Origin: Lingula anatina
Lineage: Eukaryota > Brachiopoda > Lingulata > Lingulida > Lingulidae
Reading direction: 5' to 3'
Assembly: GCF_001039355.2 (NCBI RefSeq)
Contig: NW_019775749.1
Coordinates: 185,850-224,800, forward strand
DNA: 38,951 nt
A model generated the notes under the pieces. The model had not been told where the DNA came from and ran no database searches. It worked only from the letters and a program-made list of their open reading frames with translations. This document shows positions 11,420 to 23,976 of this stretch, piece after piece. Position 1 is the first letter of the stretch, and the number at the start of each line of letters is the position of its first letter. A program made the translations under genes and the position numbers.

Positions 11420-11747
11420 TCTGTTCCTACACCTGTAAATGTCCATCATGACGTGTTCAAACGTGTTCCCCAAACGTGTACTTGACTGACTCTCTTTTGG
11501 GCCCCAAACTTTTTCTGCGGTATAGTCTTCATTTGGAAACCTGCCAGTTTGACGTTCGGGGGGAGGGGAGGGGATTAATTACTTGCAGTTAAGCAACTCA
11601 ACTAACGGTCATTTGGTTGATTCGCCAGATCAACGGACTAGCTGGCTATTATTTCACAGCATAAATTGAAAGATATAAATTGCAGAGTAACCTTCTGTCA
11701 CAAGGATACTACATAAAATTATTTATTCCCTTCATGCCCCCCCCCCC
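11420..11747. other. Non-coding stretch ending in a poly-C run and N
   Basis: No gene was recognised. The poly-C run at about 11737-11747 leads into the N at 11748, which is immediately followed by ZCCHC8 coding repeat. Confidence 0.5.
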
Positions 11748-13151
11748 NCTGAAACACCTCCCCACACCCCAGCTCCACCCCCTTTACCTGCTGAAACACC
11801 TCCCCACACCCCAGCTCCACCCCCTTTACCTGCTGAAACACCTCCCCACACCCCAGCTCCACCCCCTTTACCTGCTGAAACACCTCCCCACACCCCAGCT
11901 CCACCCCCTTTACCTGCTGAAACACCTCCTCACACCTCAGCTCCACCCCACGTGCCAGCTAATACACTTCCCCACACCCTAGGTCAAAATGCTGTGACAG
12001 CTAATTCACCTCCCCACGCTCTTGTTCAAAACCCTTTGCCAGCTAATACACCTTATTACACACCAGCTTCTTTCCCTTTGCCTACTGATACACTTTCAAA
12101 CGTACAGGTTCCAACCACATTGTCTTCAGAAGCTCTTACTGAACCTGAACCCAGTTTAAATTCTCCTTTATCTTTTGGTAAAAACCTTCAAGTCTGGACA
12201 CAAGAACTGTCTGTTTCTTTGAGCACTTCTACTAGTGAAGAGAGCATCTCTCACAATTTCCAGACACTAACATATTTTGAACAGCAAGGACCCCCTCAGA
12301 AATTTGATGACTATCAATCAGTTGGTGACTGTGCAAACCTACAGTTATCCCCTAACTTAAATACTAAACTGTCTAGTGTGGGTAAACAAGTTTCCAGTGG
12401 GTGCTGCCAGAGGTATTATGGATTGTATGAAGGACAATGTGAAGCAGCAGGTGCCCCATCTCCTGAATGTTCCAAGACCTCGTATAATTTAGACTCACAT
12501 ATGTTTGACATAGGTGCTGCAGGAATTGAGCAAAATCCCTCCACATCTTCAAGCCGCAGAAGCTCAGTGCAATCAGAGAGTGATGTCCAAAAAAGTGTAC
12601 AGAACAGGTTGTCTGATGAAGAGTTCAGGTGTCCAGGGAGTAGAAGTGGCAGTGTGAGTCACCAGTCATCACGTCAGGGGACCAGAGAAGGTACCCCTTC
12701 TGACATAGATGACTTGGAAGAACAACGTAAGCAGCTGCTGGCTCAAATCATGGCTGAGGAAGGTGAAGACAGTGAGGTTCAAGTGATTGACAGTTGCTCT
12801 GGAGATGAAAGTGAGAATGTAGGGCAGCAGTCCCCTCCACAAAGTCCAGATGATACAGAAAGAGGACAAACTTTGGAACAAAGTGTTGCGGCACAAAATA
12901 CCTCGTTTCAGTCTTGGTCAAACACCCCTCAGTCACAGTCACGCAGTTCATCTGTTGGTCTATCTTATGGAACTCCAATTCTGGAGACTTCACTCAGCAC
13001 TCCCTCCAATCTACCTTCAGCAGATCTCTTTGCCAAAGACATCACTGAGCATTTACCTTTTGAAAATCTGCCAGATTCTGTGGGCACCTTTAACAAATTA
13101 CGAGATTTACTTGTTAAAGTTAAGGAGGCAAAATCAAAGATAAAAAAATAG
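11748..13151 (+). CDS. ZCCHC8: ZCCHC8, C-terminal exon (NEXT complex subunit, partial)
   Basis: The frame is open from the N at 11748 to TAG at 13151, about 467 residues. ZCCHC8 is the scaffold of the nuclear exosome targeting complex, bridging the helicase MTR4 and the RNA-binding protein RBM7 in the nucleoplasm. Three features match the C-terminal half of the vertebrate protein in order: a Pro-rich PPLPxxTPP region, a DIDDLEEQRKQLLAQI helix (human has a LEELEEQQRR helix), and a terminal block DITEHLPFENLPDSVGTFNKL, close to the human FATGITPFEFENMAESTG block. The Ser-rich linker between them is poorly conserved. The N-terminal coiled coil, CCHC zinc knuckle and PSP domain should lie upstream, but I cannot find them. 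No initiator ATG belongs to this frame, so this is an internal-to-last exon. An AATAAA at 13161-13166 follows the stop closely. Confidence 0.8.
   Translation, partial: XETPPHTPAPPPLPAETPPHTPAPPPLPAETPPHTPAPPPLPAETPPHTPAPPPLPAETPPHTSAPPHVPANTLPHTLGQNAVTANSPPHALVQNPLPANTPYYTPASFPLPTDTLSNVQVPTTLSSEALTEPEPSLNSPLSFGKNLQVWTQELSVSLSTSTSEESISHNFQTLTYFEQQGPPQKFDDYQSVGDCANLQLSPNLNTKLSSVGKQVSSGCCQRYYGLYEGQCEAAGAPSPECSKTSYNLDSHMFDIGAAGIEQNPSTSSSRRSSVQSESDVQKSVQNRLSDEEFRCPGSRSGSVSHQSSRQGTREGTPSDIDDLEEQRKQLLAQIMAEEGEDSEVQVIDSCSGDESENVGQQSPPQSPDDTERGQTLEQSVAAQNTSFQSWSNTPQSQSRSSSVGLSYGTPILETSLSTPSNLPSADLFAKDITEHLPFENLPDSVGTFNKLRDLLVKVKEAKSKIKK
11749..12124 (+). repeat. 42-bp in-frame coding minisatellite, decaying rightward
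   Basis: The 14-residue unit ETPPHTPAPPPLPA is repeated four times almost identically at 11749, 11791, 11833 and 11875. A diverged fifth copy starts at 11917. Recognisable degenerate copies follow at about 11959 (NTLPHTLGQNAVTA), 12001 (NSPPHALVQNPLPA), 12043 (NTPYYTPASFPLPT) and perhaps 12085. The period stays at 42 bases throughout, so frame is kept. Confidence 0.9.
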
Positions 13152-13160
13152 GTTTTATGG

Positions 13161-14590
13161 AATAAAAAAAGCCTTCATTCTCTGCATTGTATGTAAACTA
13201 AGTGGATTACATTTACTTAAGCACAGTTTGTACATATATAAGTGAATGTTAATGTTTTAATTTGGATATGAAATGTCCAGTGGGTGATTTGCAAGGGTGA
13301 ATTTTAGAAGTCCCTTTTTAGTGAAAGGGTGTTAGCAAGTCCCATAAAAAATATCCTTTTTTTTTAGTATTTTATTACATTTTGTACTTAATGGTTAGTG
13401 TTTGAAAGATTTTTTAAACTAATACATCCCAGGTTTAGGGTAATAGCTATAATTTCAACATTTTGTGCAGCTGTCCACTGGGACCTTTTAAAATACCATG
13501 TTCATTGCTATCAGGGAAGATGTTTAAAATATTTTATACATTTTAAAAATATATTAAGATCAGCAGGGATAAGTTTCCCCAATTACAGATGCAATGGTTT
13601 TATAATTTTAACATACAGCAAACTAATAATGCATACGTTTTGGAACACTTACCAAAAATTGAAAACACACACAATACTTCAGTCAAGAATATTTTTATTT
13701 TATCTGTATAAAATAAAAATTACAAGAACTTTTGATATTTCACCTAACACTTTCTGATGAACAGGGGTTTTCTGAATAGATTGTTGAAGACAACCCATTT
13801 GTGGTACAGATTAAAATATTTAGAAAGATACCAGACTTACAAATATGCAAAGTGTCAAGGCAAAATGGTCAAATAAACACTTTTCTGTGAGATCACTTTA
13901 GTATTGTGTTTCAGGTACCAGGAGTTTTTTGTCAAAACTTGTCATAATACTGATTATGACCATTTTCAGGTGAAAATCCAATACGTCATTGCACTACGTC
14001 ACCACAGAAATGACCAACCTTGACAATATATCAACTTATGACTTCACAAGTTGTATGTTCCTTTTCAAATTAAAAAAAAAAAAAAAGAAAAGAAATACAC
14101 ATGCACACTCATAACATTGGAAAGCAGACATGAATAAACAAACAAATAAATAACCCATTCACCTTCTCAAGATGCCTTTGAGATATACATGATACCTAAA
14201 CCTTCCCCATTGTATACATAATATCTGACAAAAATATATAAATATATGTATGGGTGAAGAAGTCAAAACAACCCTCATTCATTTTTGACTTGGCAGTAAA
14301 CCGAGTGTTATTTTGGGCTTATATTATTGTGAAGGGCGAACACTAATACCAAGTTAAATATAAATGCCTCGTTTTACACCTATGACAGTTTGGGTCACAT
14401 TTATTTTTGAAACTGTAGACTTATAAGATAGCATTTGGACTAAAATTTATTAACTATCTTAGATTGCAATTTGTCTTGAATTCCAAATATTCCAACATCA
14501 AAATTAAATTGATCTTAAATATACATATGTAGGCAATATGAAGAAATTTCCTTTCGTGCCTGTCAGTTAAAGCCATTTTCTTCAAGGATC
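13161..14590. other. 3' flank of ZCCHC8 and convergent intergenic DNA
   Basis: This lies between the ZCCHC8 stop and the SMIM14 stop on the opposite strand, so it should contain both 3' UTRs. AATAAA sits at 13161 for the plus strand. No additional exon was recognised; the ORF at 13398-13757 has AT-biased composition and no domain. Confidence 0.55.
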
Positions 14591-14594
14591 CAAC

Positions 14595-16881
<2,287 letters not shown>

Positions 16882-17699
16882 CTGCAATGGAAATAAAAGC
16901 TACAACATATTGTAAATTTGCAAGCATGATCACATTAACAATACAAATTATGACACAACCTTGTCAAAATCAGATTGACAACAAAACGTTATTAACAACT
17001 CTTCCCCCACCTTACTGTTCTTAATATATTTACAACAAAGTTAACTATGTGCCAGCAAAAATAATTTTGATGCCATTTTGAGCTTAAAAAGCAAAGATAA
17101 TACCGTCTAAAAACATGTAATACAGAAAATACATGGCAAGTCATTTAAATGAAGTGAAATCAGACTTTTAAAATTAATTCACATTTAATAATGTTTCAAA
17201 AATGCAAACAGAAAAATAAGTAAATAGACCTCAACCATGTTTTATTGCTATTTACGTTCTACTCAGTATGCTTCACAATTATTTTGGACATTGCGATGCA
17301 GTCTGCAAAATTTAAATCCCCAAGCTATGCATTTTGATGAAATTGCGGGACCAGCAAAGCTGCAGGCAAAAGAGACTTTTTAAGTAATGGGGGCCTCTAA
17401 AACATTTAACTGATGCAGAGAACTTGCACTAAATGCGGGACTATCCCGAATAAAATGGCAAATTTGCAAGCACATAAAATTGAAAAAAAATTCTTACTTT
17501 CACTGTCAAGGTCGATATTTAGGTATGTAAATGTGTACAAGCTACAGTTTCACTTTGAAAACGTACGGATAAAACCCCATTCAATAAAAACTGTCGGTGT
17601 AATCGATTTTACCAGACACATCATCGATTTGCTACTCCTCAGCCGTCAAGTGTCTGTGACCTCAAGCTGGCTTTGAGTTACAAAAACATTGAATTGTCC

Positions 17700-18360
17700 A
17701 GTATTTCCACATCCTCCCAAAAAAGCTGAGGAAATTAGATATAAACCATTGGTTCACTCATGTTAAAGGCCCTACCTTTACGACTGACTAAGAGCCAGCG
17801 AACGCCCCTCTGCTAGGAATATAGTTACTTTTTCAAAGGACCTTTGAAGTAACGACACGTCTCCTTCTCCAATATTTTGTTCCCCAATGATGCCCGGATG
17901 CGGATGTAGCAATCTCGATTTGAAATCACCCGGGGAACGTGAAGAGGAAAATTATGTTCCTCTCAAAACTCCAGAGAAATGATTTTCGCCAGTCTATTTG
18001 ACATCCAGGTCAGTTATCATTATATTGTTATCAGGTAAATTATCATTATAAATTGTTACACGAATTATCTAAGCATAAAAGGGGCATATATATTATTAAG
18101 AGAGTTGTTTTAGATGCAGATACATTTAATACATGTACAAACTAAGTAAATTGTTGCCCCAGTTTTCGGATAGTCCCGCCTCCCCGTGTGTAGTCCCAAT
18201 GGAGCCGAGATATAATGACTGTACCCCCGCAGGGACGACGCGCGGGGAGGCGTGTGAGAGGCGGAGAGACTATTTAAAGATTAGGCGGTTTTCCTTTCAT
18301 GTACGTCCGCCATATTTAGTCCCCAGGATTTGTAAGGCCTGGCTCAATTCGTTGTGAATG
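17700..18360. promoter_or_regulatory. Candidate bidirectional promoter region, SMIM14 / ankyrin-SOCS
   Basis: CpG-containing patches lie near 17790-17945 and 18165-18310 between two divergent genes. The second has CGACGCGCGGGGAGGCG and the 12-mer CCGCCATATTTA (18307-18318), a YY1-like site shared with the patch at 2355. Both genes have a splice acceptor just upstream of their start codons (about 16881 minus, 18554 plus), so non-coding first exons probably start in this region. Exact start sites are not visible. Confidence 0.45.
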
Positions 18361-18365
18361 CGGTC

Positions 18366-18425
18366 TAATAATGTTTTCTAGACTCAAGTCGTTGTACAAC
18401 GACTTGAGTCTAGAATACATTATTA
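18366..18425. repeat. 60-bp near-perfect palindrome with no loop
   Basis: The centre is between 18395 and 18396 (GTAC). A 40-bp core at 18376-18415 is perfectly self-complementary, with arms containing CTAGACTCAAGTCGTTG. After one mismatched pair (18375/18416), nine more pairs follow, so 29 of 30 pairs match. It lies between the promoter-like patch and the ankyrin/SOCS exon acceptor at 18554. Confidence 0.97.
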
Positions 18426-18562
18426 ATCTACCATTGTGCTGAAAGGTAAACCCCCATCAAAATCAGTTTAGTATTTTAAAATGAATTTTAAACATTTGTT
18501 ATATTAAACCTCTGTCCAATTTTCAGCTTTCTCATGCGGATTTATATTTTTCAGGTCACATA

Positions 18563-20599
18563 ATGGACAAAATCAGTCAAAACTTCTGTCAAGATATGAT
18601 GACAGGAGCTGAATCTATGCACCAAAGAACTGGAGCTGTGAACTTAGATGACCAAATGCTAGCCATACAGCAGACTATTCAGAGGTGTGATCCACTTCCA
18701 GAGTTAAAAGAGATGCTGAATGCTATTGGCAGTAACAATAAACAGGTTGTCACTCAGTGGATGGGTGCAGATGGCTTGGATTGCATGCACCATGCAATTT
18801 TGGCTGGTAACACAGAAGCTGTCATGTACTTTCACTTGCATGGATATTTTTCTACTCCTCATAAACCCAGATGTAATGACTACCTCCAGTTAGCCTGTTA
18901 CACTGGTCATACTGCCATTGTTGGGTTTCTTACAGAGGAAAGTCAAACAAATGATCTTCTAATGGGTCACCTGTGCTATCCGAATTTATGTACATGTGAG
19001 TATAATTCTAAGCCCCCAATATATGAAAGGACAGCATGTATGCTTACACCTCTGGATGCAGCAGCAAAGGGAGATCAGCTGAGATGTGTACAGCTGCTGC
19101 TTTTGTCCAAGTTTGTAAGATCCAGGAGTAGAAGTTTGATTGAACGTGCATGCATTATAGGATCAAGTGAAGCCCTGGAGTTGATTCTGAGAAAACACCC
19201 AGACATCAGCTCGGAGGAGAAGCAAGGGGCAGTTGAAGAAGCCATCAAGAGAAGGCAGGCTAAATGTTTGGAGATTCTGTTTTATTACGGTGCTAATATA
19301 CAGGGTTTATTTCATGGTGCACATCCTCTGACTGTTCTGTTTAGTGCATCTGATGGTTACTTGCCTTATAGCCAGAGAAACAAACACTTGTTAGAAGTGA
19401 CTAAAGTTTTGTTGGATAATGGAGTAACCTGTAGTTCTGCTTTAGTGAAGAACACTGATTACACAACAAGTCCCATTGCAACACTTATCTACCAGGCCAT
19501 GTTAAAAATATGGCAGTTCAATGAATATTCTGAGGAACACTTCAAGTGCTTAGAGCTGATACTTCATTACAAATTTATTATGGAATCTCCTGAATTTTGT
19601 GAAATTTTGAAGAATCTGTTTGGATACTGTCCTCCAGAACATTTCAAGGTGTATTCTGAGACAGTCATCCAGTACTTGTCCTTGTTGCTCAATGGACATG
19701 TAGACCAGCTGTTAGTCGTTAATCACTTTCATCTCTTGCTAAGACTTATGACATGTGTAAGTGGATTAACTGGTGACAGAAATGTAACAGAAAATACAGT
19801 TGATTTCTTTCAGAGATTAATTCTCCTTTTTATAAGGAATGGTGCTGATCCAGATTTAGGGTTCAAAATCCAGGTCAACGATGAAGAAAAATGGACTGTT
19901 GATGCTGAAGCAAGGGTTGTGGGTGAGGTTGGTGAGACAGTGATCAGTGATGTGGTTGGTGACGCAGTAGTCAGTGATGAGGTTGGTGAGACAGTGGTCA
20001 GTGGTGTAGCTGGTGAGACAGTAGTCAGTGATGTGGTAAGTGAGACAGTGGCTGGGCAGGTAGTGACTGAGATTGTGTATGGCAAGGCAGATAGTAAGAA
20101 GGTGACCTTGGATGAAATCCCAATGTTATGGTTTCCTGTGAATGAATACATTGCATCCATAGACTCTAATCTAAGAATTTCTTTGACCAGATATACTGAT
20201 GAACCAAAATGTGTGCATATTATATTGGACCAGTTCTTGAAACCAGTGGCATTACTGGCAGCATTCATGAAGAGAGAAAGTTTTAAAGTGGCACAGGCTG
20301 CTTTAGAAAATCCAGTTCCTTCCCTGCTTAAAGTAAGGCATAAGATTGATCCACATATGATCCATATATCTGGAGAAGGAGTAGAAGATACAGAACACTG
20401 TGATCTGCAGAGTCAAACTCATTTGTTTCAGCTGATGCCAGCAAGATACCAAAGCCTGGTCCACACTTGCAGGCTTTGTATATGGACAGCAATAGGAAGG
20501 AAGTACAGCAGTATTGAAAGGTTACCTATAGCACCTGGTCTGAAAAAGTGTTTGAAGGAAATGTTTCATGTTCAGGAGAAAAAATTGTGCGAATTCTGA
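18563..20599 (+). CDS. Ankyrin-repeat / SOCS-box protein, 678 residues
   Basis: A single open frame starts at ATG 18563, nine bases after a TTTTTCAG acceptor, and ends at TGA 20597-20599. The N-terminal part has ankyrin-type repeats: DGLDCMHHAILAGNTEAVMY, then YLQLACYTGHTAIVGFL, then MLTPLDAAAKGDQLRCVQLL, then further helical pairs to about residue 250. The C-terminus carries a SOCS box at about 630-672: SLVHTCRLCIW fits the elongin B/C box (S/T-LxxxC) and RLPIAPGLKKCL fits the cullin-5 box. This makes it a probable substrate receptor of a CRL5 ubiquitin ligase, ASB-like in layout. Residues of about 450-508 are a 9-residue Val/Glu-rich repeat inserted between conserved blocks. Polyadenylation signals AATAAA occur at 20966-20971 and 21020-21025. 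I cannot assign it to a specific numbered ASB family. Confidence 0.85.
   Translation: MDKISQNFCQDMMTGAESMHQRTGAVNLDDQMLAIQQTIQRCDPLPELKEMLNAIGSNNKQVVTQWMGADGLDCMHHAILAGNTEAVMYFHLHGYFSTPHKPRCNDYLQLACYTGHTAIVGFLTEESQTNDLLMGHLCYPNLCTCEYNSKPPIYERTACMLTPLDAAAKGDQLRCVQLLLLSKFVRSRSRSLIERACIIGSSEALELILRKHPDISSEEKQGAVEEAIKRRQAKCLEILFYYGANIQGLFHGAHPLTVLFSASDGYLPYSQRNKHLLEVTKVLLDNGVTCSSALVKNTDYTTSPIATLIYQAMLKIWQFNEYSEEHFKCLELILHYKFIMESPEFCEILKNLFGYCPPEHFKVYSETVIQYLSLLLNGHVDQLLVVNHFHLLLRLMTCVSGLTGDRNVTENTVDFFQRLILLFIRNGADPDLGFKIQVNDEEKWTVDAEARVVGEVGETVISDVVGDAVVSDEVGETVVSGVAGETVVSDVVSETVAGQVVTEIVYGKADSKKVTLDEIPMLWFPVNEYIASIDSNLRISLTRYTDEPKCVHIILDQFLKPVALLAAFMKRESFKVAQAALENPVPSLLKVRHKIDPHMIHISGEGVEDTEHCDLQSQTHLFQLMPARYQSLVHTCRLCIWTAIGRKYSSIERLPIAPGLKKCLKEMFHVQEKKLCEF
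19915..20085 (+). repeat. 27-bp coding minisatellite in the ankyrin/SOCS gene
   Basis: About five to six in-frame copies of a 9-residue unit, with variants such as DEVGETVVS, GVAGETVVS and DVVSETVAG. Copies differ at several bases each, so this is not a recent expansion. It is uninterrupted by stops on either strand. Confidence 0.88.
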
Positions 20600-21830
20600 T
20601 AATGTGACCACTGGAAAGTAATTCTTAGCCAAAACTCCAACAACTTAATTTGATATTGAAACTGGAGTGTTAAGTATGTATGCTGATGGGCAAGTACTGT
20701 ATTAAATTGGAGTCTAAAAAAAAAACAAAGTGCCAATATTTAATCTAATTTTATATCTATTAGAATGTTATCTATGACAGAAAAAATGGCTGCATGGTTG
20801 CCCAAGTCCACTATAATTGGTCTTGCATGACTTTTTCCTCTTATACTTAGATATTTATTTAAAATATAATTGTTACATCAAGGATTTATGAGAATTGCCT
20901 TTTTACATATTTTTTATTGTGTTGTCTTTTTTTATTGTTTGGTTTATTGTTTACATCATGTTATAAATAAATTCCTTATGCATTCCGTGCTTTCCATTTA
21001 AGCCCTTGAAGGTTATTTCAATAAAATGTCATCCCCTTTTTGCGTTTAAAAGGAACCTTGCAAATGAAGTGTTGTGAGAGATTGGTCAAGAACAGACTTG
21101 AGGCAGGCAGAAATGTTACTAAATGGTTGATTTGATCAAATATCATCATATAACCAAGAGACATTATCAAAACACACTTAACCACTGCTTCATCTTCTTT
21201 TAAATTAATCAAAGAGACTTTTATATTTCTTTTATTTGATGTTACTTTAGCTATGGCGTACTGATGATCGACAGGTGTCTTTAGGTCCAGTAAAGGTTAG
21301 AGTATGTATAATTTGTACATGTGGGATAAACATCAAGTTTTAAAAGCCACAAGGTGGTCCACAGAGGGTGCCAGTGCATGGATACGTGAAATGAGTCTGG
21401 AGTAAAAGTGAATATTTCCATCAACCCTGATACATATGTACTGTAAACTTTGTTTATTTTGATCATAAAAACATAAGATATAAACAACACAAACATATTT
21501 GCATTTTCTTTTTACATTAACATTTTGTATTGTCAGAATGAAGTGCTGTTAAGTTGATAAATCTGAAAAAGGGTCTACTGCTATTGAAAATATAAACCTA
21601 AGTAGATCCCCCTGCAGAACAACTGTACAAGCTCGTAGAGGGTTTGGGGTGCTGGACAGAAATTGCACTACACAGTGCACTGTCTCTTATTTAAACATTT
21701 ATCACAGTTTTCAAGGTGCCTTATATCTTGGTTCTACTTTTAAAAATTAAAAATAATTGTTTTCTCCTGTAAGGTGGTACAACTTTTCATTCCACAAGAA
21801 ATACATAAAGTATCTTTTCCGTACTATTGG
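20600..21830. other. Convergent intergenic DNA and 3' UTRs
   Basis: This separates the stop of the ankyrin/SOCS gene (+) from the stop of DNAI1 (-). Plus-strand AATAAA signals at 20966 and 21020 suit the former. TTTATT near 21450 could be the minus-strand signal for DNAI1. No further gene was seen. Confidence 0.6.
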
Positions 21831-21838
21831 CACTTTAC

Positions 21839-23975
21839 TCAGGCCTTTTTAGCAGGCTCTGGCTCTCGTACCAAAGATAAAATTTTATCCAACTTGGCAA
21901 TTTCCACTTCTGGTCCTTGCTCAATTTGTTGTCCCTTTTTGGCCTGAAAATAAAGGCAAATTATTTAATTAAGGGGGATTCTGAACAATCAAAAATATAT
22001 TCTGGTATTGTAGTTTTGGCTTTCTATGAAGCATAAATAGATAATCATTGCTATTAATTAAAATATTTGGATACATTAATAAACTTGCAAAAGAAAAACT
22101 TACCTTTGGCATTTTTCTCAGATTTGGTGAAAGCTTCAAACTTGTCACATATCCCCTAGAAAAAATTATAATACATATGCCATAAAATATGAACAAGATA
22201 TCATTATAATGAACTTCTTGCACTCTATAGAATTCTCAGAGAAAAATTAACATTTTCTTTGTAGTTTAAGCAAACTCACATACATGTTTTCATAAATTTC
22301 TCACCTGTCATCTCCAACCATAATAATGGGATGGGATGGATTGAAGCCTATGTGTGTGAGTTTGGTCTTTTTCTTGGCAACCACTGCTTGCTCACATATA
22401 GCTTCATATTTGTTGACATTCAGGTCATAAACATGCACCTTAAAAAGAATCACAAGTTTATTTTTCTATACAATCATAATCACTGTAGTTGCAATACTTG
22501 TAGACTCATAGCGACCATTCCCACAGATATTTGGATCGATCTATCTCCCTGGGGAGTCTCACTAAATTGCTGTCAAACAAACTGGCTTAAACGTCTGTCA
22601 AACTGTTAGGGGGTAATTAACTTTACCCCTTGCTGATTCGGTAGGTGTGACAGACATTTAAGCCTCTTGAGCTGATAGCAATTTAGCGTGAACCCCCAGG
22701 GAGTTAGGTCGATCCAGATGGATCGATCTAAGTATGGGAACCCAGTCATAGTCTATACTACTGCATGTATAATAATAGGTCTAAATGGAGGTCAGAATCC
22801 TACAAAAAAATACTTTTATGATGCTTTGTTTAATGACATATTAAATGTCTGGGGGTACAAATGACAATAGGGTCAAAAGTGGGGATTCTGAATTGTATGT
22901 TATATGTCCATTTCATTCATGAGCCCACCTTTCCATCTGCAGTGACAGCAGCAAATATTGTTGAAGAGTAAGGTGCCCAGGCAACATCTCCTACTGAGCT
23001 GTTCAGATCAAAAGTGAACATGGGCTCTCTGCAATGAAAAAAGAAAAATTATATGCAAGAGCAAAAGCAAATTTACTAAATTTACTTTCTAAACCCCCAA
23101 GATTCTCTTGCTGTTTGCTGTCACCAACCTCTTTAATATAATGATATATGGATAAACCACATAACCAAAAGTTGAGAGGGTTTAAAACTCACTTGATATT
23201 GTGATCCCAGATTTTCACAGTCCAGTCTGCACTACATGTGATGAATATTTTAGGGTGGTAAGGGTTCCAGGCCACTTTGTACACTGCCATATGATGAGCA
23301 TCAATGGTATCCAGAAACTGACTGGAGTATGCTTTGGAGCATTTATGAAGCTTGCCCTCCTCTGTGCCCACAAGAAACAGGTAGTCTGTGTCCTTGTGGA
23401 AGTCAAAACAGGTGCCACAGCCTGAAAATGTGCAACCAAAAGATTATTATACCCCACTGTTCATCTAAAAGAAAGCTGTTTTGAAGTATATTGATTTTGC
23501 TTGATTGTAACAATCAAGGCACAAGGGTAACTGCATACCAGTAAGTTGCAATTAATATGAAATGGAAAAAAGTTTGTTAGTTTTGAAATTACATATCAGC
23601 AACCCTTTCATTTAAAAGAGAAGGCCACTGCAAGATTTCTTTGGATCAGTAGCTTTGATTGTTAAAGCAAATCTAACTTGATCAATGGATGTCTTTACCT
23701 AAACTAAATAATTGCACTCCATCAGGTCCATCCTGTGCAGCCCCCTCTAGAGTTAGCTTCAGCACATCATAGTATTCTAGTTCATTCTGAAATTAAACAA
23801 TACAAACTGATACTCAATAAGTAGACGCAAAGAAATATCATACAGATAATCATAACAAATTCAACAAATGTTTTGTTTAAAATGTACATGTAGTATGTCA
23901 CATTCTGAGTTGACTTACTAATTTTTCTGAGGAATAATGAACATAAACTTTTTTTTTCACCTTAACTAGTGTCCA
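21839..23975 (-). CDS. DNAI1: Dynein axonemal intermediate chain 1, last seven exons (partial)
   Basis: Seven exons on the minus strand join in phase: 23975-23961 (partial), 23786-23699, 23421-23193, 23028-22929, 22438-22305, 22155-22104 and 21943-21839 (stop TGA). They encode 240 residues from WTLVK to the end. DNAI1 is a WD40 intermediate chain of the axonemal outer dynein arm, needed for ciliary beating. Matches to the human C-terminus are strong in every exon: [54 protein letters not shown] and [14 protein letters not shown]. All complete exons have canonical splice sites. The first exon present is cut at the N (23976): family members have an SSDGR-type stretch before WTLVK, and the bases beyond N do not encode it. 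No earlier exons were found at higher coordinates. Confidence 0.95.
22500..22756. mobile_element. Fold-back MITE in a DNAI1 intron
   Basis: Two arms of about 110 bases are imperfect inverted copies. The left arm runs TAGACTCATAG, GGATCGATC, CTCCCTGGGG, CTAAATTGCT, GGCTTAAACGTCTGTCA; the right arm repeats these in reverse complement. The arms meet around GGGGTAATTAACTTTACCCC, itself palindromic. No protein is encoded. No clear target duplication was seen. A diverged relative of one arm occurs near 32965-33060. Confidence 0.85.
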
Positions 23976-23976
23976 N

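Noticed and set aside
11719-11946. Minus-strand and alternative plus-strand frames through the Pro-rich repeat
   Set aside because: A 42-bp repeat is divisible by three, so all frames stay open. Only the frame continuous with the ZCCHC8 C-terminal blocks has family support.
12669-13143. Overlapping frames on both strands within 12669-13143
   Set aside because: Shadows of the ZCCHC8 exon with no homology.
18133-18357. 74-codon plus ORF in the CpG patch
   Set aside because: GC-rich promoter-like sequence with no domain; the ORF is probably chance or 5' UTR.
19810-20268. 152-codon minus-strand frame over the ankyrin/SOCS gene
   Set aside because: It is the reverse reading of the 27-bp coding repeat, which happens to lack stops; the plus strand has the conserved domains.
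23201-23457. Plus and second minus frames over the DNAI1 exon
   Set aside because: Shadows of exon 23193-23421, whose correct frame matches DNAI1.
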